64,000 bases of DNA from JALNZU01 sp964463695 (GCA_964463695.1 CAYXCZ010000001.1:186001-250000); one strand, 5' to 3'; positions 1 through 9,201 are shown, numbered from the stretch's first letter. Notes: generated by a model from the sequence alone, not told the origin. Numbers and translations: made by a program.

Positions 1-99
1 CAAAGTAACTTAAGGTAAAAACCTAATCGTTGATCGAGTAATTTAATAATGGCTCAAAATCATGTTTCGTTTATCTTCAAAACTCATTGAACGTTTAAA

Positions 100-1071
100 A
101 TGAAAATCATTCAACAACATCACATCCGGAAGTATATCACATGGCGTGATCGGTTAGTTGAGGTTTTGCGTAAAATAGTACTTCCTGGTTTTGAAGGAGT
201 TCCGCTATATGACGTTTTGGTGTTTTTTATAAATGGATTGTTTAAAGGATCTATTTCTGTACGCGCTGCAGCAATTGCATTCAGTTTTTTTCTGGCTATT
301 TTTCCCTTTATACTTTTTATCTTCACCCTGATACCTTACATCCCAATTGAAAATTTCCAAACATCGTTACTCGATCTGTTCGCCGAAATTATTCCTCCGG
401 ACACGTATGTAATGGTAGAAAAAACAATATTTGAGATTGTCACAAAGCAAAACTCCGGATTGCTTTCATTAAGCTTTTTACTGACATTCATTTTTAGCAC
501 CAACGGTATCAGTGCGATAATTGATGGTTTTAACGGGTCGTGGCATATTACTGAAACAAAAACATGGATTCAGCAACGCCTGATGGCGATTTATTTGATG
601 ATGGCGTTATCTTTTCTTGTTGTGTTGGCTATAGCTCTCATAACAATGGGTAGCACCTTTATTGACTGGATGATCCTTAAACGACTTGTAGCCAGCGATT
701 TCACTGTAATTCTTCTTGAAATTATACAATGGATTATTACGCTGGCATTAACCTTCTTCAGTGTTTCGTTTTTGTTTTATTTTGGGCCTGCACGCCGAAA
801 AGAATATCATTTTTTCAGTCCGGGATCAATTCTTTCAACTGCACTCCTAATTTTGGGCACCCTTGGGTTTAATTATTATATAACTAATTTCTCGAACTAT
901 AACGCTTTGTACGGATCAATCGGAACCCTTATAATATTTTTGATCTGGCTGTTTTTCAATGCATTTATCCTACTGATTGGGTTCGAGTTAAATGTCAGCA
1001 TTGCGAAAGCAAAAGCAGGTTCAATCCACCCCATAAATTCTTTAACACATAGTTTGCCGGAGAATGAATGA
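100..1071 (+). CDS. YihY/BrkB family inner-membrane protein
   Basis: A 323-residue integral membrane protein of the YihY (formerly 'virulence factor BrkB') family. It has a short charged cytoplasmic N-terminus, then about six hydrophobic segments. The family-typical stretch 'VRAAAIAFSFFLAIFPF' covers roughly residues 54-70, and the late 'FNYYITNFSNYNALYGSIG' region precedes the last two helices. The molecular function of the family is not established, and the old tRNA-processing (RNase BN) assignment was withdrawn. The gene overlaps the next glycosyltransferase by 8 bases, so the two are probably cotranslated. The ATG at 100 is the only good start before the conserved region. Confidence 0.85.
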   Translation: MKIIQQHHIRKYITWRDRLVEVLRKIVLPGFEGVPLYDVLVFFINGLFKGSISVRAAAIAFSFFLAIFPFILFIFTLIPYIPIENFQTSLLDLFAEIIPPDTYVMVEKTIFEIVTKQNSGLLSLSFLLTFIFSTNGISAIIDGFNGSWHITETKTWIQQRLMAIYLMMALSFLVVLAIALITMGSTFIDWMILKRLVASDFTVILLEIIQWIITLALTFFSVSFLFYFGPARRKEYHFFSPGSILSTALLILGTLGFNYYITNFSNYNALYGSIGTLIIFLIWLFFNAFILLIGFELNVSIAKAKAGSIHPINSLTHSLPENE

Positions 1072-2116
1072 CAGCCAAAAAACAAGGGTTTTGTTTATAA
1101 AACATTTAAACTCTTCTTTTATTCGAAGGGATGAAATGCTGTTATCGAAAAATTTCACCATCGACACATATCAACTTCAGGCCATTAAAGGCCTGGGAGT
1201 TATACAAGAACTGATAAAATTGTTCTTCTTTCTGCTAAGAAACATCTCGAAGCATGATGTGATTTACATTTGGTTCGCCGATTTTCATGCAGTTATCCCT
1301 GTTATTATAGGTAGAATATTTCGTAAAAAAAGCATTATTGTTATTGGCGGAGTTGATGCAGCTTATGTGCCACAATACAAATATGGAACAAAAACCAAAC
1401 TATTTGGCAGGTTAAGTGTTTGGCTTGCAACAAAATACGCAAACCTTTTATTACCAGTAAGTCAATTTACAGCTGAGGCACTTTTTAAAAACGTATCATC
1501 AAAATTACGCTCCAAATCGCATATCATATATAATTGTTTTGAACCAGATTCACTAATCGCAAAAACCCGCCCTCGGGCAATAGATGTAATAACCGTTTGC
1601 CTTGCCAGCCGTGAAAAAACACTTTATATTAAAGGAGTAGATTTTTTTATTGAAGTTGCTCAAGCTATACCTCAACTCAATTTTACTATTGTAGGCCTGA
1701 GTGGAGAAGCATTTGAATTCTGTGCAAAAAAAGCTCCCTCAAATCTTAAAATAATTGGATCTGTTGCACATAACGAACTTCAAAATATGTTGCAAAACAG
1801 TAGCGTAATATGTCAATTCTCACGACATGAAGCCTTTGGATTAGCCCTACTTGAAGGTATTGCAGCAGGTTGTTTTCCAATTGGTTATAATCATGGAGGA
1901 ACCAAAGAAATAGTGTTTGAAAGCGAGGCTTTGACTCTTGAAACATTATCAGTTAGCGAGGCTAAAATCCAGATAGTCCAGGCTATGAATGCGGAAACTT
2001 CCAAAATAACCAGAATTCAACAACAGATTCTCCCCAGATTCACTTGCAAAATTCGTCAAAAGAGCCTCGAAGAGGCAATTGAGGGCCAATGCTTAAATCT
2101 TAACAAAAAGTCTTAG
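1064..2116 (+). CDS. Glycosyltransferase family 4 (GT-B fold)
   Basis: A 350-residue group-1 glycosyltransferase, presumably moving a sugar from a nucleotide donor to a cell-surface glycan or lipid acceptor. The N-terminal half looks like a GT-B acceptor domain ('IIVIGGVDAAYV'). The C-terminal half carries the donor-binding signature 'RHEAFGLALLEGIAAG' followed by 'GGTKEIV', including the E-x7-E pair. The acceptor and donor cannot be read from the sequence. The start overlaps the upstream membrane-protein gene by 8 bases. The 3' end runs 24 bases into the convergent flippase gene, a neighbour that fits surface-polysaccharide assembly. Confidence 0.87.
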   Translation: MNDSQKTRVLFIKHLNSSFIRRDEMLLSKNFTIDTYQLQAIKGLGVIQELIKLFFFLLRNISKHDVIYIWFADFHAVIPVIIGRIFRKKSIIVIGGVDAAYVPQYKYGTKTKLFGRLSVWLATKYANLLLPVSQFTAEALFKNVSSKLRSKSHIIYNCFEPDSLIAKTRPRAIDVITVCLASREKTLYIKGVDFFIEVAQAIPQLNFTIVGLSGEAFEFCAKKAPSNLKIIGSVAHNELQNMLQNSSVICQFSRHEAFGLALLEGIAAGCFPIGYNHGGTKEIVFESEALTLETLSVSEAKIQIVQAMNAETSKITRIQQQILPRFTCKIRQKSLEEAIEGQCLNLNKKS

Positions 2117-3583
2117 CTGACGCAAAACAGTTTGAATACTTTGGTTTAGGTCGGGGGAAAGTTTAAACATATAAACGGCAGAAACAAAGATCAAAGTTAT
2201 CAGGCTACTTCGAATAGCTATATCCAAAATGTAGTGAGTGAAAGGTGGAATTAACTGAATAACTGCATAAACAGCCAAGCCGATAAAAAGCACAAAGACA
2301 TGAGTAAGATTAAAAGGTTTTAACCCGAACTTATTATATATGAACCAATAACGAATTGTGTTATTTAAAACGAAAGCCACTGCATTAGCAATTGCAGCCC
2401 CAACCAAACCATACTGACTGATGAACAGAAAATTAAAAGCAACCACAAAAATCAGAAAGAGCGTATTTAGGACGGCACTAAAACGGTAATATTTGGAAGT
2501 TTGAATTAAAATCTCACTTACACCCGAACTCATTTCGATCAGTCCGGTCAAAGCAACAAAGAAAATTACCCATTTACCTCTTTCGTATTCCTGCGGAAGG
2601 ATTTCAAATACATTGTGGATGTTTGACCAAACGCCAACAAAAATCAGAACTCCAATAATAAGTTGATTTACAATACTTTTTGAATAAATCTCACGAATCA
2701 CCTTCATGTCATTTTGTTTCCAGGCCTCAGCAAGCATTGTACCTGCGATTTTGCGTAACGACCGTGCCGGAATAACAACCAAAGTCCCAAAGAAAAATGT
2801 GATGGAGTAAATTCCGGTTTCTTCAATTCCCACCATCCGGTCGATCATAATACGGTCGATTGACAAAACCATAACACTCGAAAAGCCAACAATAATGCCG
2901 TAAAAACTCATGTTAAAGAGTGACTTTGCCATGTTTCTGTCGATAAAACTCCATTCAGGCCGCCACCGGAATCCATCCTGATATATCAGGTAAATAAAAA
3001 GAAAAACAGCCGGCAAAGAATTGGCGACAACATATGCTATGATAAACTCCCTGAAGCTGAGCACCTCCAAAAAGTATAGCAGCAAAGCAATAAGAATTAA
3101 AATCCTCAAAAGAAACTCCTTCAAAAAAGTGCCTACAATGGTTTTGTAAAGCATTTTAAAATAAACATCAAGTAAAAGGTAGAGGAGATTAAAAAAAATG
3201 AGCGGTATTACGAAAGTGATGTAATCTGCAAAAAGTGTGGAAGATTTAATTCCTTTGCTGATGATTTCCGGCTTCAGAATAAAAAATGCAGAAAGTGACA
3301 ACAAGAATCCCACAAGCACAACAAGCAATATCAAACCAATAAATCCATGATGATTGCTTTTTTCGTCTCTGAACCACGAAAAAAGTCTGCCCGTAGCATT
3401 ACCAAATCCAAGGGTAGCAAATTGAGCAAACAGACTTGAATAAGCAAGAAGAAGGTTTAGCAAACCATTTTCGCCTGTGGTTAAAAGCTTGGGAAGCACC
3501 AAACCGGAGATTATAAAACCCAATCCTACACCAAGATAGGAATAGATAGAGCCCTTAATGGTTTGATCTTTAATTTTGCCCAT
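2093..3583 (-). CDS. Polysaccharide flippase (Wzx/MATE-like oligosaccharide exporter)
   Basis: A 496-residue protein made almost entirely of hydrophobic helices (about 12-14), with the N-terminal pattern 'GSIYSYLGVGLGFIISG' of the polysaccharide biosynthesis (Wzx/RfbX) family. It is expected to flip lipid-linked oligosaccharide across the inner membrane. The ATG at 3583 follows a TACTTTTG -7 element at 3601-3608, giving a very short leader. It converges on and overlaps the GT4 gene by 24 bases. No polymerase or ligase gene is visible nearby, so the glycan served is unknown. Confidence 0.87.
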   Translation of the reverse strand: MGKIKDQTIKGSIYSYLGVGLGFIISGLVLPKLLTTGENGLLNLLLAYSSLFAQFATLGFGNATGRLFSWFRDEKSNHHGFIGLILLVVLVGFLLSLSAFFILKPEIISKGIKSSTLFADYITFVIPLIFFNLLYLLLDVYFKMLYKTIVGTFLKEFLLRILILIALLLYFLEVLSFREFIIAYVVANSLPAVFLFIYLIYQDGFRWRPEWSFIDRNMAKSLFNMSFYGIIVGFSSVMVLSIDRIMIDRMVGIEETGIYSITFFFGTLVVIPARSLRKIAGTMLAEAWKQNDMKVIREIYSKSIVNQLIIGVLIFVGVWSNIHNVFEILPQEYERGKWVIFFVALTGLIEMSSGVSEILIQTSKYYRFSAVLNTLFLIFVVAFNFLFISQYGLVGAAIANAVAFVLNNTIRYWFIYNKFGLKPFNLTHVFVLFIGLAVYAVIQLIPPFTHYILDIAIRSSLITLIFVSAVYMFKLSPDLNQSIQTVLRQLRLFVKI

Positions 3584-3600
3584 TGAAAATGTTTTCGATG

Positions 3601-3608
3601 CAAAAGTA
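3601..3608 (-). promoter_or_regulatory. Promoter -7 element of the flippase gene
   Basis: On the minus strand this reads TACTTTTG, a full match to the Bacteroidota -7 consensus TAnnTTTG. It lies 18 bases upstream of the ATG at 3583. Confidence 0.6.
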
Positions 3609-3757
3609 GTGACTTATTCCATTGAAATTTTTCGTTTTTCGGAAGCGCAAACAAAACTAAATTAGCCGTAAAAGTGCAATAAATAATGAATAGAGAAAGT
3701 TGGATTTTATGCTTATCAGAAAAAAATCAAGAAAGTGAAACGGTTTAGATAAATTTG

Positions 3758-3765
3758 TATTTTTG
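3758..3765 (+). promoter_or_regulatory. Promoter -7 element of the sugar-transporter operon
   Basis: TATTTTTG matches TAnnTTTG. A TTG codon at 3763 lies inside this element and so cannot be the start, which supports the downstream ATG at 3817. Confidence 0.6.
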
Positions 3766-3816
3766 TTAACCTTTAGAAAAAGGGCTTCACTTTTTTACAA
3801 ACTTAAACTCTATCTT

Positions 3817-5160
3817 ATGAGCCAGAAGAACAATACTATGGTAGTTGGCATGTCGGTTTTCGGTGCCATTTTCTTCATCTTCGGGTTTGCAACAACATTC
3901 ATTGTAACGTTGAGTGCTCCCGTTAAGGAAATTTTTGGATTGTCGGAATTCAATGCACAGCTTCTTTCGTCTGCATTTTTTATCGCTTATCCTCTTATGT
4001 CAATTCCAACCGGAAGACTTATTGACAGAATTGGTTATAAATGGACTGTTATTGCCGGGTTGATTTTAATGGCTCTTGGAAGTTTCATCTACATACCTGC
4101 TGCTAACATGCCATCTTTTCCCATCTTTTTAATGGGAACATTTGTCTTGGCAACCGGAGTTGTATTTCTTCAGGTAGCAGCTAATCCATACGTTACAGCT
4201 ATTGGACCCGAATCTACAGCTTCCAGTCGTTTGAACCTAACTCAGGCCTTGAATTCCATCGCAACTATGATTGCCCCCTGGCTTATTTCAGTAGCCATTT
4301 TTAAAGGATTGCAATTCCCTGCTGATGCCGCCGTTGCTGCTGATCGCGTTCCACTTCCATTTATTATCATGGGAGTGATCGTTTTACTGGTTGCAGTTGC
4401 TATTTTCACGATCAAGCTTCCGGCTATCAAATCTGAGAAAAGCGAAAAGAAAAGTATTTGGAACCGCCCTCATGTGGTCTTAGGCGCTATTGCAATCTTT
4501 ATGTATGTTGGTGCTGAAGTTGGTAACGCCGGTCTTATTGTTAACTATTTGAAAAACAGCTTAGGGATGTTACCACAGGAAGCATCAACTTATGCAGCTA
4601 TATATTGGGGTGGTGCAATGGTTGGACGTTTCTTCGGATCGTTTATGTTCTCCGATATGCCTACTTCGAAGAAAATGACTTATGCCATTCCAGTATTATT
4701 ACTTGCTGCTATATCCGGGTCGTTTGTGACTGAATGGAACTGGAATATCGGATTGATATTTACCGCCATCGCTTTGGTTAACTTTATCATTATGCAAATT
4801 GGACAAGGAAAAGCTGCAAAAACGCTTGCAATCTTTGCTCTTGTAGCAGCAATGCTCGACATTGCAACAATTTTCACTACAGGTTCAGTTGCTCTTTGGA
4901 CAATTATTTCAATCGGATTATTTAATTCCATTATGTTCCCCAACATCTTTTCTCTTGCAGTTAAGGACCTTGACAAAGGCGAACTTAGTGGTGCTTCGGG
5001 CCTTATAAATGCATTGATTCTTGGTGGTGCTATCATTCCTCCGCTGATGGGTTTTGTTGCTGACAGTTTAGGCTACACATGGGCATTTGTTGTTCCGGCG
5101 CTATGTTATTTATACATCTTCTACTATGCTGTTTCTGGAAGCACTATTCGTAAAGCGTGA
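3817..5160 (+). CDS. Sugar MFS transporter, FucP/GluP family
   Basis: A 447-residue major facilitator with about 12 transmembrane helices, resembling the fucose/glucose/galactose:H+ symporters. The early motif 'GFATTFIVTLSAPVKEIFGL' and the MFS loop 'PTGRLIDRIGYKW' are visible, as is 'LQVAANPYVTAIGP', typical of the FucP group. The ATG at 3817 is chosen because an earlier in-frame TTG sits inside the promoter. The gene ends 22 bases before a ROK sugar kinase, so uptake and phosphorylation are probably one operon. Glucose is the most likely substrate because of that partner, but this is inferred from context. Confidence 0.88.
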   Translation: MSQKNNTMVVGMSVFGAIFFIFGFATTFIVTLSAPVKEIFGLSEFNAQLLSSAFFIAYPLMSIPTGRLIDRIGYKWTVIAGLILMALGSFIYIPAANMPSFPIFLMGTFVLATGVVFLQVAANPYVTAIGPESTASSRLNLTQALNSIATMIAPWLISVAIFKGLQFPADAAVAADRVPLPFIIMGVIVLLVAVAIFTIKLPAIKSEKSEKKSIWNRPHVVLGAIAIFMYVGAEVGNAGLIVNYLKNSLGMLPQEASTYAAIYWGGAMVGRFFGSFMFSDMPTSKKMTYAIPVLLLAAISGSFVTEWNWNIGLIFTAIALVNFIIMQIGQGKAAKTLAIFALVAAMLDIATIFTTGSVALWTIISIGLFNSIMFPNIFSLAVKDLDKGELSGASGLINALILGGAIIPPLMGFVADSLGYTWAFVVPALCYLYIFYYAVSGSTIRKA

Positions 5161-5182
5161 CAAATAAATAATTAATATTATA

Positions 5183-6169
5183 ATGAAAAAAGTAGCGATT
5201 GGAATTGATATTGGAGGAACCAATACCGTAATTGGAGTTGTTGATCGTGAAGGTAATGTACTTGTAAAAGACAGTATTGCAACACCTTCGCATGGTAATG
5301 TTTCACTTTTTGTGGATGAAATGACCGGTGCAATCAGAGAGTTGCTCAATTCGGTTAAAAAACTTAATCCAGAGATTGAAATTTTAGGCATTGGCATTGG
5401 GGCCCCCAACGCAAATTATTATACCGGGAATATTGAATTTGCTCCCAACCTCTCTTTTAAGGGGGTGATTCCATTGGTTAAGTTGCTTGAAACCAACTTT
5501 CCTGAACTTAAAGCTATTGCAATTACCAATGATGCTAATGCAGCAGCTATTGGCGAAATGATTTATGGTGGTGCAAAAGGGATGAAAAATTTTGTTGTTT
5601 ATACCCTTGGAACCGGCGTTGGAAGTGGCATTGTTGTGAATGGCGACCTTGTATATGGGTCAGATGGCTTTGCCGGTGAATGCGGACATACAACGATTGT
5701 TTCAGGTGGGCGCTTATGCGGATGCGGCGGATATGGACACTTAGAAGCTTATTGTTCAGCTCCCGGCATGAAACGCACTGCCTTTGAACTCATCACAAAA
5801 TACAATGCCGTTAACAGTCCGCTTGCCTCAAAATCCTTTAACGACCTTGATTCAAAAATGATTTTTGAGGCTGCCGAGGCAGGTGATCGTGTTGCACAGG
5901 AAGTATTTGAATTGACCGGTAATTGGCTTGGCCTTGGTCTTGCCAATACAATTCATCATCTGAGTCCGGAAGCTATTTTCCTTTTTGGCGGTCCTACTGC
6001 TGCAGGAAACTACATTTTCAGACCTACCATCGACAGCATGGAACAGCATCTATTGCCTATCTTTAAAAATAAAGTAAAAGTTCTTCCATCTCAACTCAAA
6101 GCTGGTGATGCTGCTATTGTAGGAGCAAGCGCCCTTGTTTACAAAGAGTTAGAAAAACAGTTGAATTAA
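5183..6169 (+). CDS. ROK family glucokinase
   Basis: A 328-residue ROK kinase that should phosphorylate glucose or a related hexose with ATP in the cytoplasm. The ATP-binding 'GIDIGGTNT' is at residues 7-15, the catalytic Asp is D117 in 'TNDANAAAIGE', and 'GTGVGSGIVV' follows. The ROK zinc site is an odd variant. H169 is present, but the Cys motif reads C179-G-C181-G-G-Y-G-H186 where the third ligand is normally Cys; another Cys occurs at 191. The gene follows the sugar transporter by 22 bases and ends at a clear terminator. N-acetyl-sugar kinase activity is the main alternative. Confidence 0.88.
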   Translation: MKKVAIGIDIGGTNTVIGVVDREGNVLVKDSIATPSHGNVSLFVDEMTGAIRELLNSVKKLNPEIEILGIGIGAPNANYYTGNIEFAPNLSFKGVIPLVKLLETNFPELKAIAITNDANAAAIGEMIYGGAKGMKNFVVYTLGTGVGSGIVVNGDLVYGSDGFAGECGHTTIVSGGRLCGCGGYGHLEAYCSAPGMKRTAFELITKYNAVNSPLASKSFNDLDSKMIFEAAEAGDRVAQEVFELTGNWLGLGLANTIHHLSPEAIFLFGGPTAAGNYIFRPTIDSMEQHLLPIFKNKVKVLPSQLKAGDAAIVGASALVYKELEKQLN

Positions 6170-6210
6170 TTGATCTTGGAAAGGGGGGATCTTGTTTCCT
6201 GATTGATTGT

Positions 6211-6240
6211 AAGAGGTATCGTTTCGGTACCTCTTTTTTT
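6211..6240 (+). terminator. Intrinsic terminator after the glucokinase gene
   Basis: Stem AAGAGGTA/TACCTCTT (6211-6218 with 6228-6235) followed by a T run. It ends the transporter-glucokinase operon, and the T run reaches the stop codon of the convergent gene. Confidence 0.8.
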
Positions 6241-6652
6241 ATTTATCGCGAAGCAATCCTATCCCTAAAAGCACAAGCGAAACAGTGAGCACAAGCATCC
6301 CGGCATACAAGATGGCTATAAAAGCATTTGGCTCGGTTCTTCCCTCACCTGCTGCAGCTGCAAAGAAACCTCCACTCACCAAAATAGCAGCTAAAGGAAA
6401 CCCTGCCCTGACAATCCATGCCATTTTGCCTTTCAAAGAGCTATGCTCAATAAAAAGCTGGACAACCAAAGCTAGCATTACAAGTACTCCGGCATGCGCA
6501 TGTCCTGCACGAAACATTGCCAATTGAAAAGGAGTAAGAGCAAGCTCCTGATAATCGCCACTTAACAAACCGAGTAGAAAATTACCACCATAGATTATTG
6601 TTGGTACCGTTAGTAAAATGATACCACTCATTTGTTTCGTTTCTTTTGTCAT
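6239..6652 (-). CDS. Uncharacterised small membrane protein (4 TM)
   Basis: A 137-residue protein with four predicted transmembrane helices and little else. A conserved-looking 'RAGHAHAGVLVM' stretch near residues 49-60 at the start of the second helix contains two His two residues apart, which could bind a metal or heme, but this is speculative. No family assignment can be made from the sequence alone. It lies alone on the minus strand between the glucokinase terminator and the response-regulator gene. Confidence 0.7.
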   Translation of the reverse strand: MTKETKQMSGIILLTVPTIIYGGNFLLGLLSGDYQELALTPFQLAMFRAGHAHAGVLVMLALVVQLFIEHSSLKGKMAWIVRAGFPLAAILVSGGFFAAAAGEGRTEPNAFIAILYAGMLVLTVSLVLLGIGLLRDK

Positions 6653-6781
6653 GCGAGTTTAATAAGTTAGGTTAACAGATGATTTTAATAATTAGCTATC
6701 CAACATCAGGTTAAAAACCGGCCATATTATTCAAGTAAAATTTTTAGATATTACCCAAACTTTAACCGAGTGATTCACTTG

Positions 6782-7498
6782 TTATTCAGGAACTTCCAGC
6801 ATAAAACCCACCCCATGCACATTGGTGATATTAACAGATGGGTCATCTTTCAAGTACTTGCGTAAACGTGCAATAAACACATCCATGCTACGGCTCACGA
6901 AATAATCCGTTTCGCCCCAAACGCTTTTCTGTACGAGATCACGTGCCAACACCTTATTTTTATTCAAGTAAAGCATTTTAAGAAGGGAGGCTTCTTTTTT
7001 TGTCAGGTTGTGCTGATTCAAAGGTGAAACAAGGGTGAGGTTATGGGTGTCAAGCGTGAAATTACCAAATGAAAACACTTTTTGATCACTCAATTCCGGT
7101 CTCGAAAAATCGCGGATACACCGACGTAAAATGGCTTTAATGCGCATGTTAAGCTCTTCGGTACTGAATGGTTTGGTAATGTAATCATCACACCCATGAG
7201 CAAACCCTTTGAGTCTATCTTCTTTTAATGACTTGGCAGTTAAGAAGATAATGGGTAGTTGAGCATTCATTTCCCTGATTGCAGTAGCCAGAGCAAAGCC
7301 ATCCATACGAGGTAGCATAACATCCAGCAAACACAAATTCACATTATTTTGCTTAAATTTCAGAAGCCCTTCTTCCCCATCGTTGGCAACAATAACATCA
7401 TAATGCACCAGCTCAAGGTAATCATGTAAAACCATGCATAGGTTTGCATCATCCTCAACCAATAAAATTTTAATGGATTCCTTCGTTTTCGTATTCAT
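6782..7498 (-). CDS. OmpR-family response regulator (RprY-like)
   Basis: A 238-residue response regulator. The N-terminal receiver has the acidic pocket 'LLVEDD', the phospho-acceptor Asp in 'LLDVMLPRMDG' and 'FLTAKS' with the conserved Lys. The C-terminal winged helix ends with 'RSMDVFIARLRKYL' and 'VHGVGFML'. The start is the ATG at 7498, preceded by a good Shine-Dalgarno GGAGG at 7505-7509, which is unusual in this window; the gene begins inside the 3' end of the kinase gene. The pair resembles the Bacteroides RprX/RprY arrangement. The cognate signal is unknown. Confidence 0.9.
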   Translation of the reverse strand: MNTKTKESIKILLVEDDANLCMVLHDYLELVHYDVIVANDGEEGLLKFKQNNVNLCLLDVMLPRMDGFALATAIREMNAQLPIIFLTAKSLKEDRLKGFAHGCDDYITKPFSTEELNMRIKAILRRCIRDFSRPELSDQKVFSFGNFTLDTHNLTLVSPLNQHNLTKKEASLLKMLYLNKNKVLARDLVQKSVWGETDYFVSRSMDVFIARLRKYLKDDPSVNITNVHGVGFMLEVPE

Positions 7499-8786
7499 TC
7501 TCAACCTCCTGTTTGTTTTTGAATGGCAAAATTAATCTAAATGTCGAACCTTTGCCTGGTTCACTGTCCAATTCAACATGTCCGTCATGCATTTCAATGA
7601 TTTTCTGAACATAAAACAGTCCAATTCCAAATCCTTTAACATCATGTAAATCCCCGGTATGGACACGGTATAGATTCTTAAAAACATGTTTCTGATCTTC
7701 TTTGCTGATGCCGATTCCAGCATCTTCGACGGCGATAACAATCGAATTCTTCAAAGTTGAAGTGCTGATCTTTATCCGAGGTGGTCCGGAAGAATACTTA
7801 ATAGCATTGTCGATTAAATTTGCCAGTACATTGGCAATATGATGCCGATCAGCAGGAATTTCAAACTCCGACGCTTTCAGTTCAGGCAGAATTAAACCTC
7901 CGGTATCGTGCATACGAAACTGAAAGTTATCTATCGTTTGATGAATAAGTCGATGTATATCAGTCTTTTTGAAACGTACTTTTAAACTTCCCTTTTCTAA
8001 GATAGCACTCTGAAGCACCTGTTCTACCTGATTTTTCAATCGGTTATTCTCACTTAAAATCACTGTTGCATACTTACGCGTGCGCTGGCTATCCTGCTGT
8101 ATTTCCTCCTTCAACAACATTTCTGAGGCAACAGCTATCGTTGAAATAGGTGTTTTAAATTCATGTGTCATATTATTTATGAAATCTGTTTTCATTTCAG
8201 ACCATTTCTTCTGCAAGTAAACTGTGCGGATAGTTAGCCAGAAACTCATCACAACTGCTAAAAGAAAAAGTGCCGAAAGAAGCATCCAACCAATTAGTTG
8301 CATGAGTACACCTGACTTTTTCTGAGGAAAATAGATTGAAAAATAGTATGACCCCGGCTTGAAGAGCGCTTCAACACTTTGCTGATACTCCGAAGAAATG
8401 ATTTCATCTTTATAAACAGCATAATTACCAAGTGCAAAACGATTATTCACCTTATTATATATGGCATATTCAAAACCCTTGGTAACTTTCAAGCATTTAA
8501 ATTCCATCCGTATCAACGAATCGAGCAACTTTTGTGGAATAACATCAGTAACATCTGTTTTCTCATCAAGGCAGGGCTGATTCATTGCAATTTGCCGCAG
8601 TGTATTATCTGTATTCAATTCCAAAATGCGGTTCAGCACCGTCTTCATAGCGATACCAACGCTCCTGTTAAATTGCTCTTCCTTTAGTAGTATGGCATTT
8701 TGCACCCAATAAACCTGCATAGCAACCACGCCAAGCAAAGAAATTAAAGCGACCGCTATAAGGATATTGATCTTTTTTACAGTCAT
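7470..8786 (-). CDS. Sensor histidine kinase (RprX-like)
   Basis: A 438-residue membrane kinase. It has one N-terminal transmembrane helix, a periplasmic sensor region of about 150 residues with two Cys (in 'NQPC' and 'EFKC'), and a second helix ('IGWMLLSALFLLAVVMSFWL'). A HisKA domain follows with the phospho-His in 'MTHEFKTPIS', then the ATPase boxes 'NLIDNAIKYS', 'DAGIGIS' and 'GFGIGL'. The start at 8786 fits a TACTTTTG -7 element at 8805-8812; an upstream in-frame codon lies before that promoter. It overlaps the regulator gene by 29 bases and diverges from a small Cys-rich exported protein. Confidence 0.9.
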   Translation of the reverse strand: MTVKKINILIAVALISLLGVVAMQVYWVQNAILLKEEQFNRSVGIAMKTVLNRILELNTDNTLRQIAMNQPCLDEKTDVTDVIPQKLLDSLIRMEFKCLKVTKGFEYAIYNKVNNRFALGNYAVYKDEIISSEYQQSVEALFKPGSYYFSIYFPQKKSGVLMQLIGWMLLSALFLLAVVMSFWLTIRTVYLQKKWSEMKTDFINNMTHEFKTPISTIAVASEMLLKEEIQQDSQRTRKYATVILSENNRLKNQVEQVLQSAILEKGSLKVRFKKTDIHRLIHQTIDNFQFRMHDTGGLILPELKASEFEIPADRHHIANVLANLIDNAIKYSSGPPRIKISTSTLKNSIVIAVEDAGIGISKEDQKHVFKNLYRVHTGDLHDVKGFGIGLFYVQKIIEMHDGHVELDSEPGKGSTFRLILPFKNKQEVENEYENEGIH

Positions 8787-8804
8787 AATCAGATTTTTAC
8801 CAAG

Positions 8805-8812
8805 CAAAAGTA
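8805..8812 (-). promoter_or_regulatory. Promoter -7 element of the histidine-kinase operon
   Basis: TACTTTTG on the minus strand, 19 bases before the kinase ATG at 8786. Confidence 0.6.
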
Positions 8813-8897
8813 CGAACACAATCCATCTTTTTAAACATTTAACGTATCATTAACAGGATTTAACCACACATTAACAACATTGGCCGATTGGTTGATA

Positions 8898-8905
8898 TAC
8901 TTTTG
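8898..8905 (+). promoter_or_regulatory. Promoter -7 element of the Lys/Cys-rich exported protein
   Basis: TACTTTTG on the plus strand, 31 bases before the ATG at 8936. About 85 bases separate it from the kinase promoter on the other strand. Confidence 0.6.
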
Positions 8906-8935
8906 GTGAACAAAAATTTTAAAGAAATTATCACT

Positions 8936-9166
8936 ATGAAAAAATTAGCCTTAACAATCGCTCTCTTCACATTCGTTGCTTTAGGAACAAGCAGCCTTCA
9001 ATCAGTAATCGCTTCTACAACCGGCGTTGAAATGGTTCGTATGGACGATGACAAAAAGAAAGAAGACGACAAGAAAAAGAAGTCAGAATGCACAACAAAG
9101 AAAAGTTGCTGCAACGAAAAAAAAGCTGAAAAATGCGACGATAAAAAAACAGAAGAGAAGAAATAA
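8936..9166 (+). CDS. Small exported Lys/Asp/Cys-rich protein
   Basis: A 76-residue protein with a classic signal peptide ('MKKLALTIALFTFVALG...', cleavage probably near residues 25-27). The mature tail of about 50 residues is extremely charged, with runs of Asp, Lys and Glu, and has four Cys in the pattern C-x5-C-C-x7-C. No family is recognised. The composition suggests a periplasmic or surface metal-binding or redox peptide, but this is inference. The ATG at 8936 follows the -7 element at 8898-8905. It is divergent from a two-component system whose sensor domain also carries two Cys, and ends at a strong terminator. Confidence 0.75.
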   Translation: MKKLALTIALFTFVALGTSSLQSVIASTTGVEMVRMDDDKKKEDDKKKKSECTTKKSCCNEKKAEKCDDKKTEEKK

Positions 9167-9201
9167 TACTCATCCTAACGTTTTGTTTTAATTTGGTTTG
9201 G

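Noticed and set aside
1..99. End of an upstream gene at the window start.
   Set aside because: No frame gives a convincing protein; treated as intergenic.
3763..3816. N-terminal extension of the sugar transporter from a TTG codon.
   Set aside because: The TTG is part of the -7 element TATTTTTG, so it would be upstream of the transcription start.
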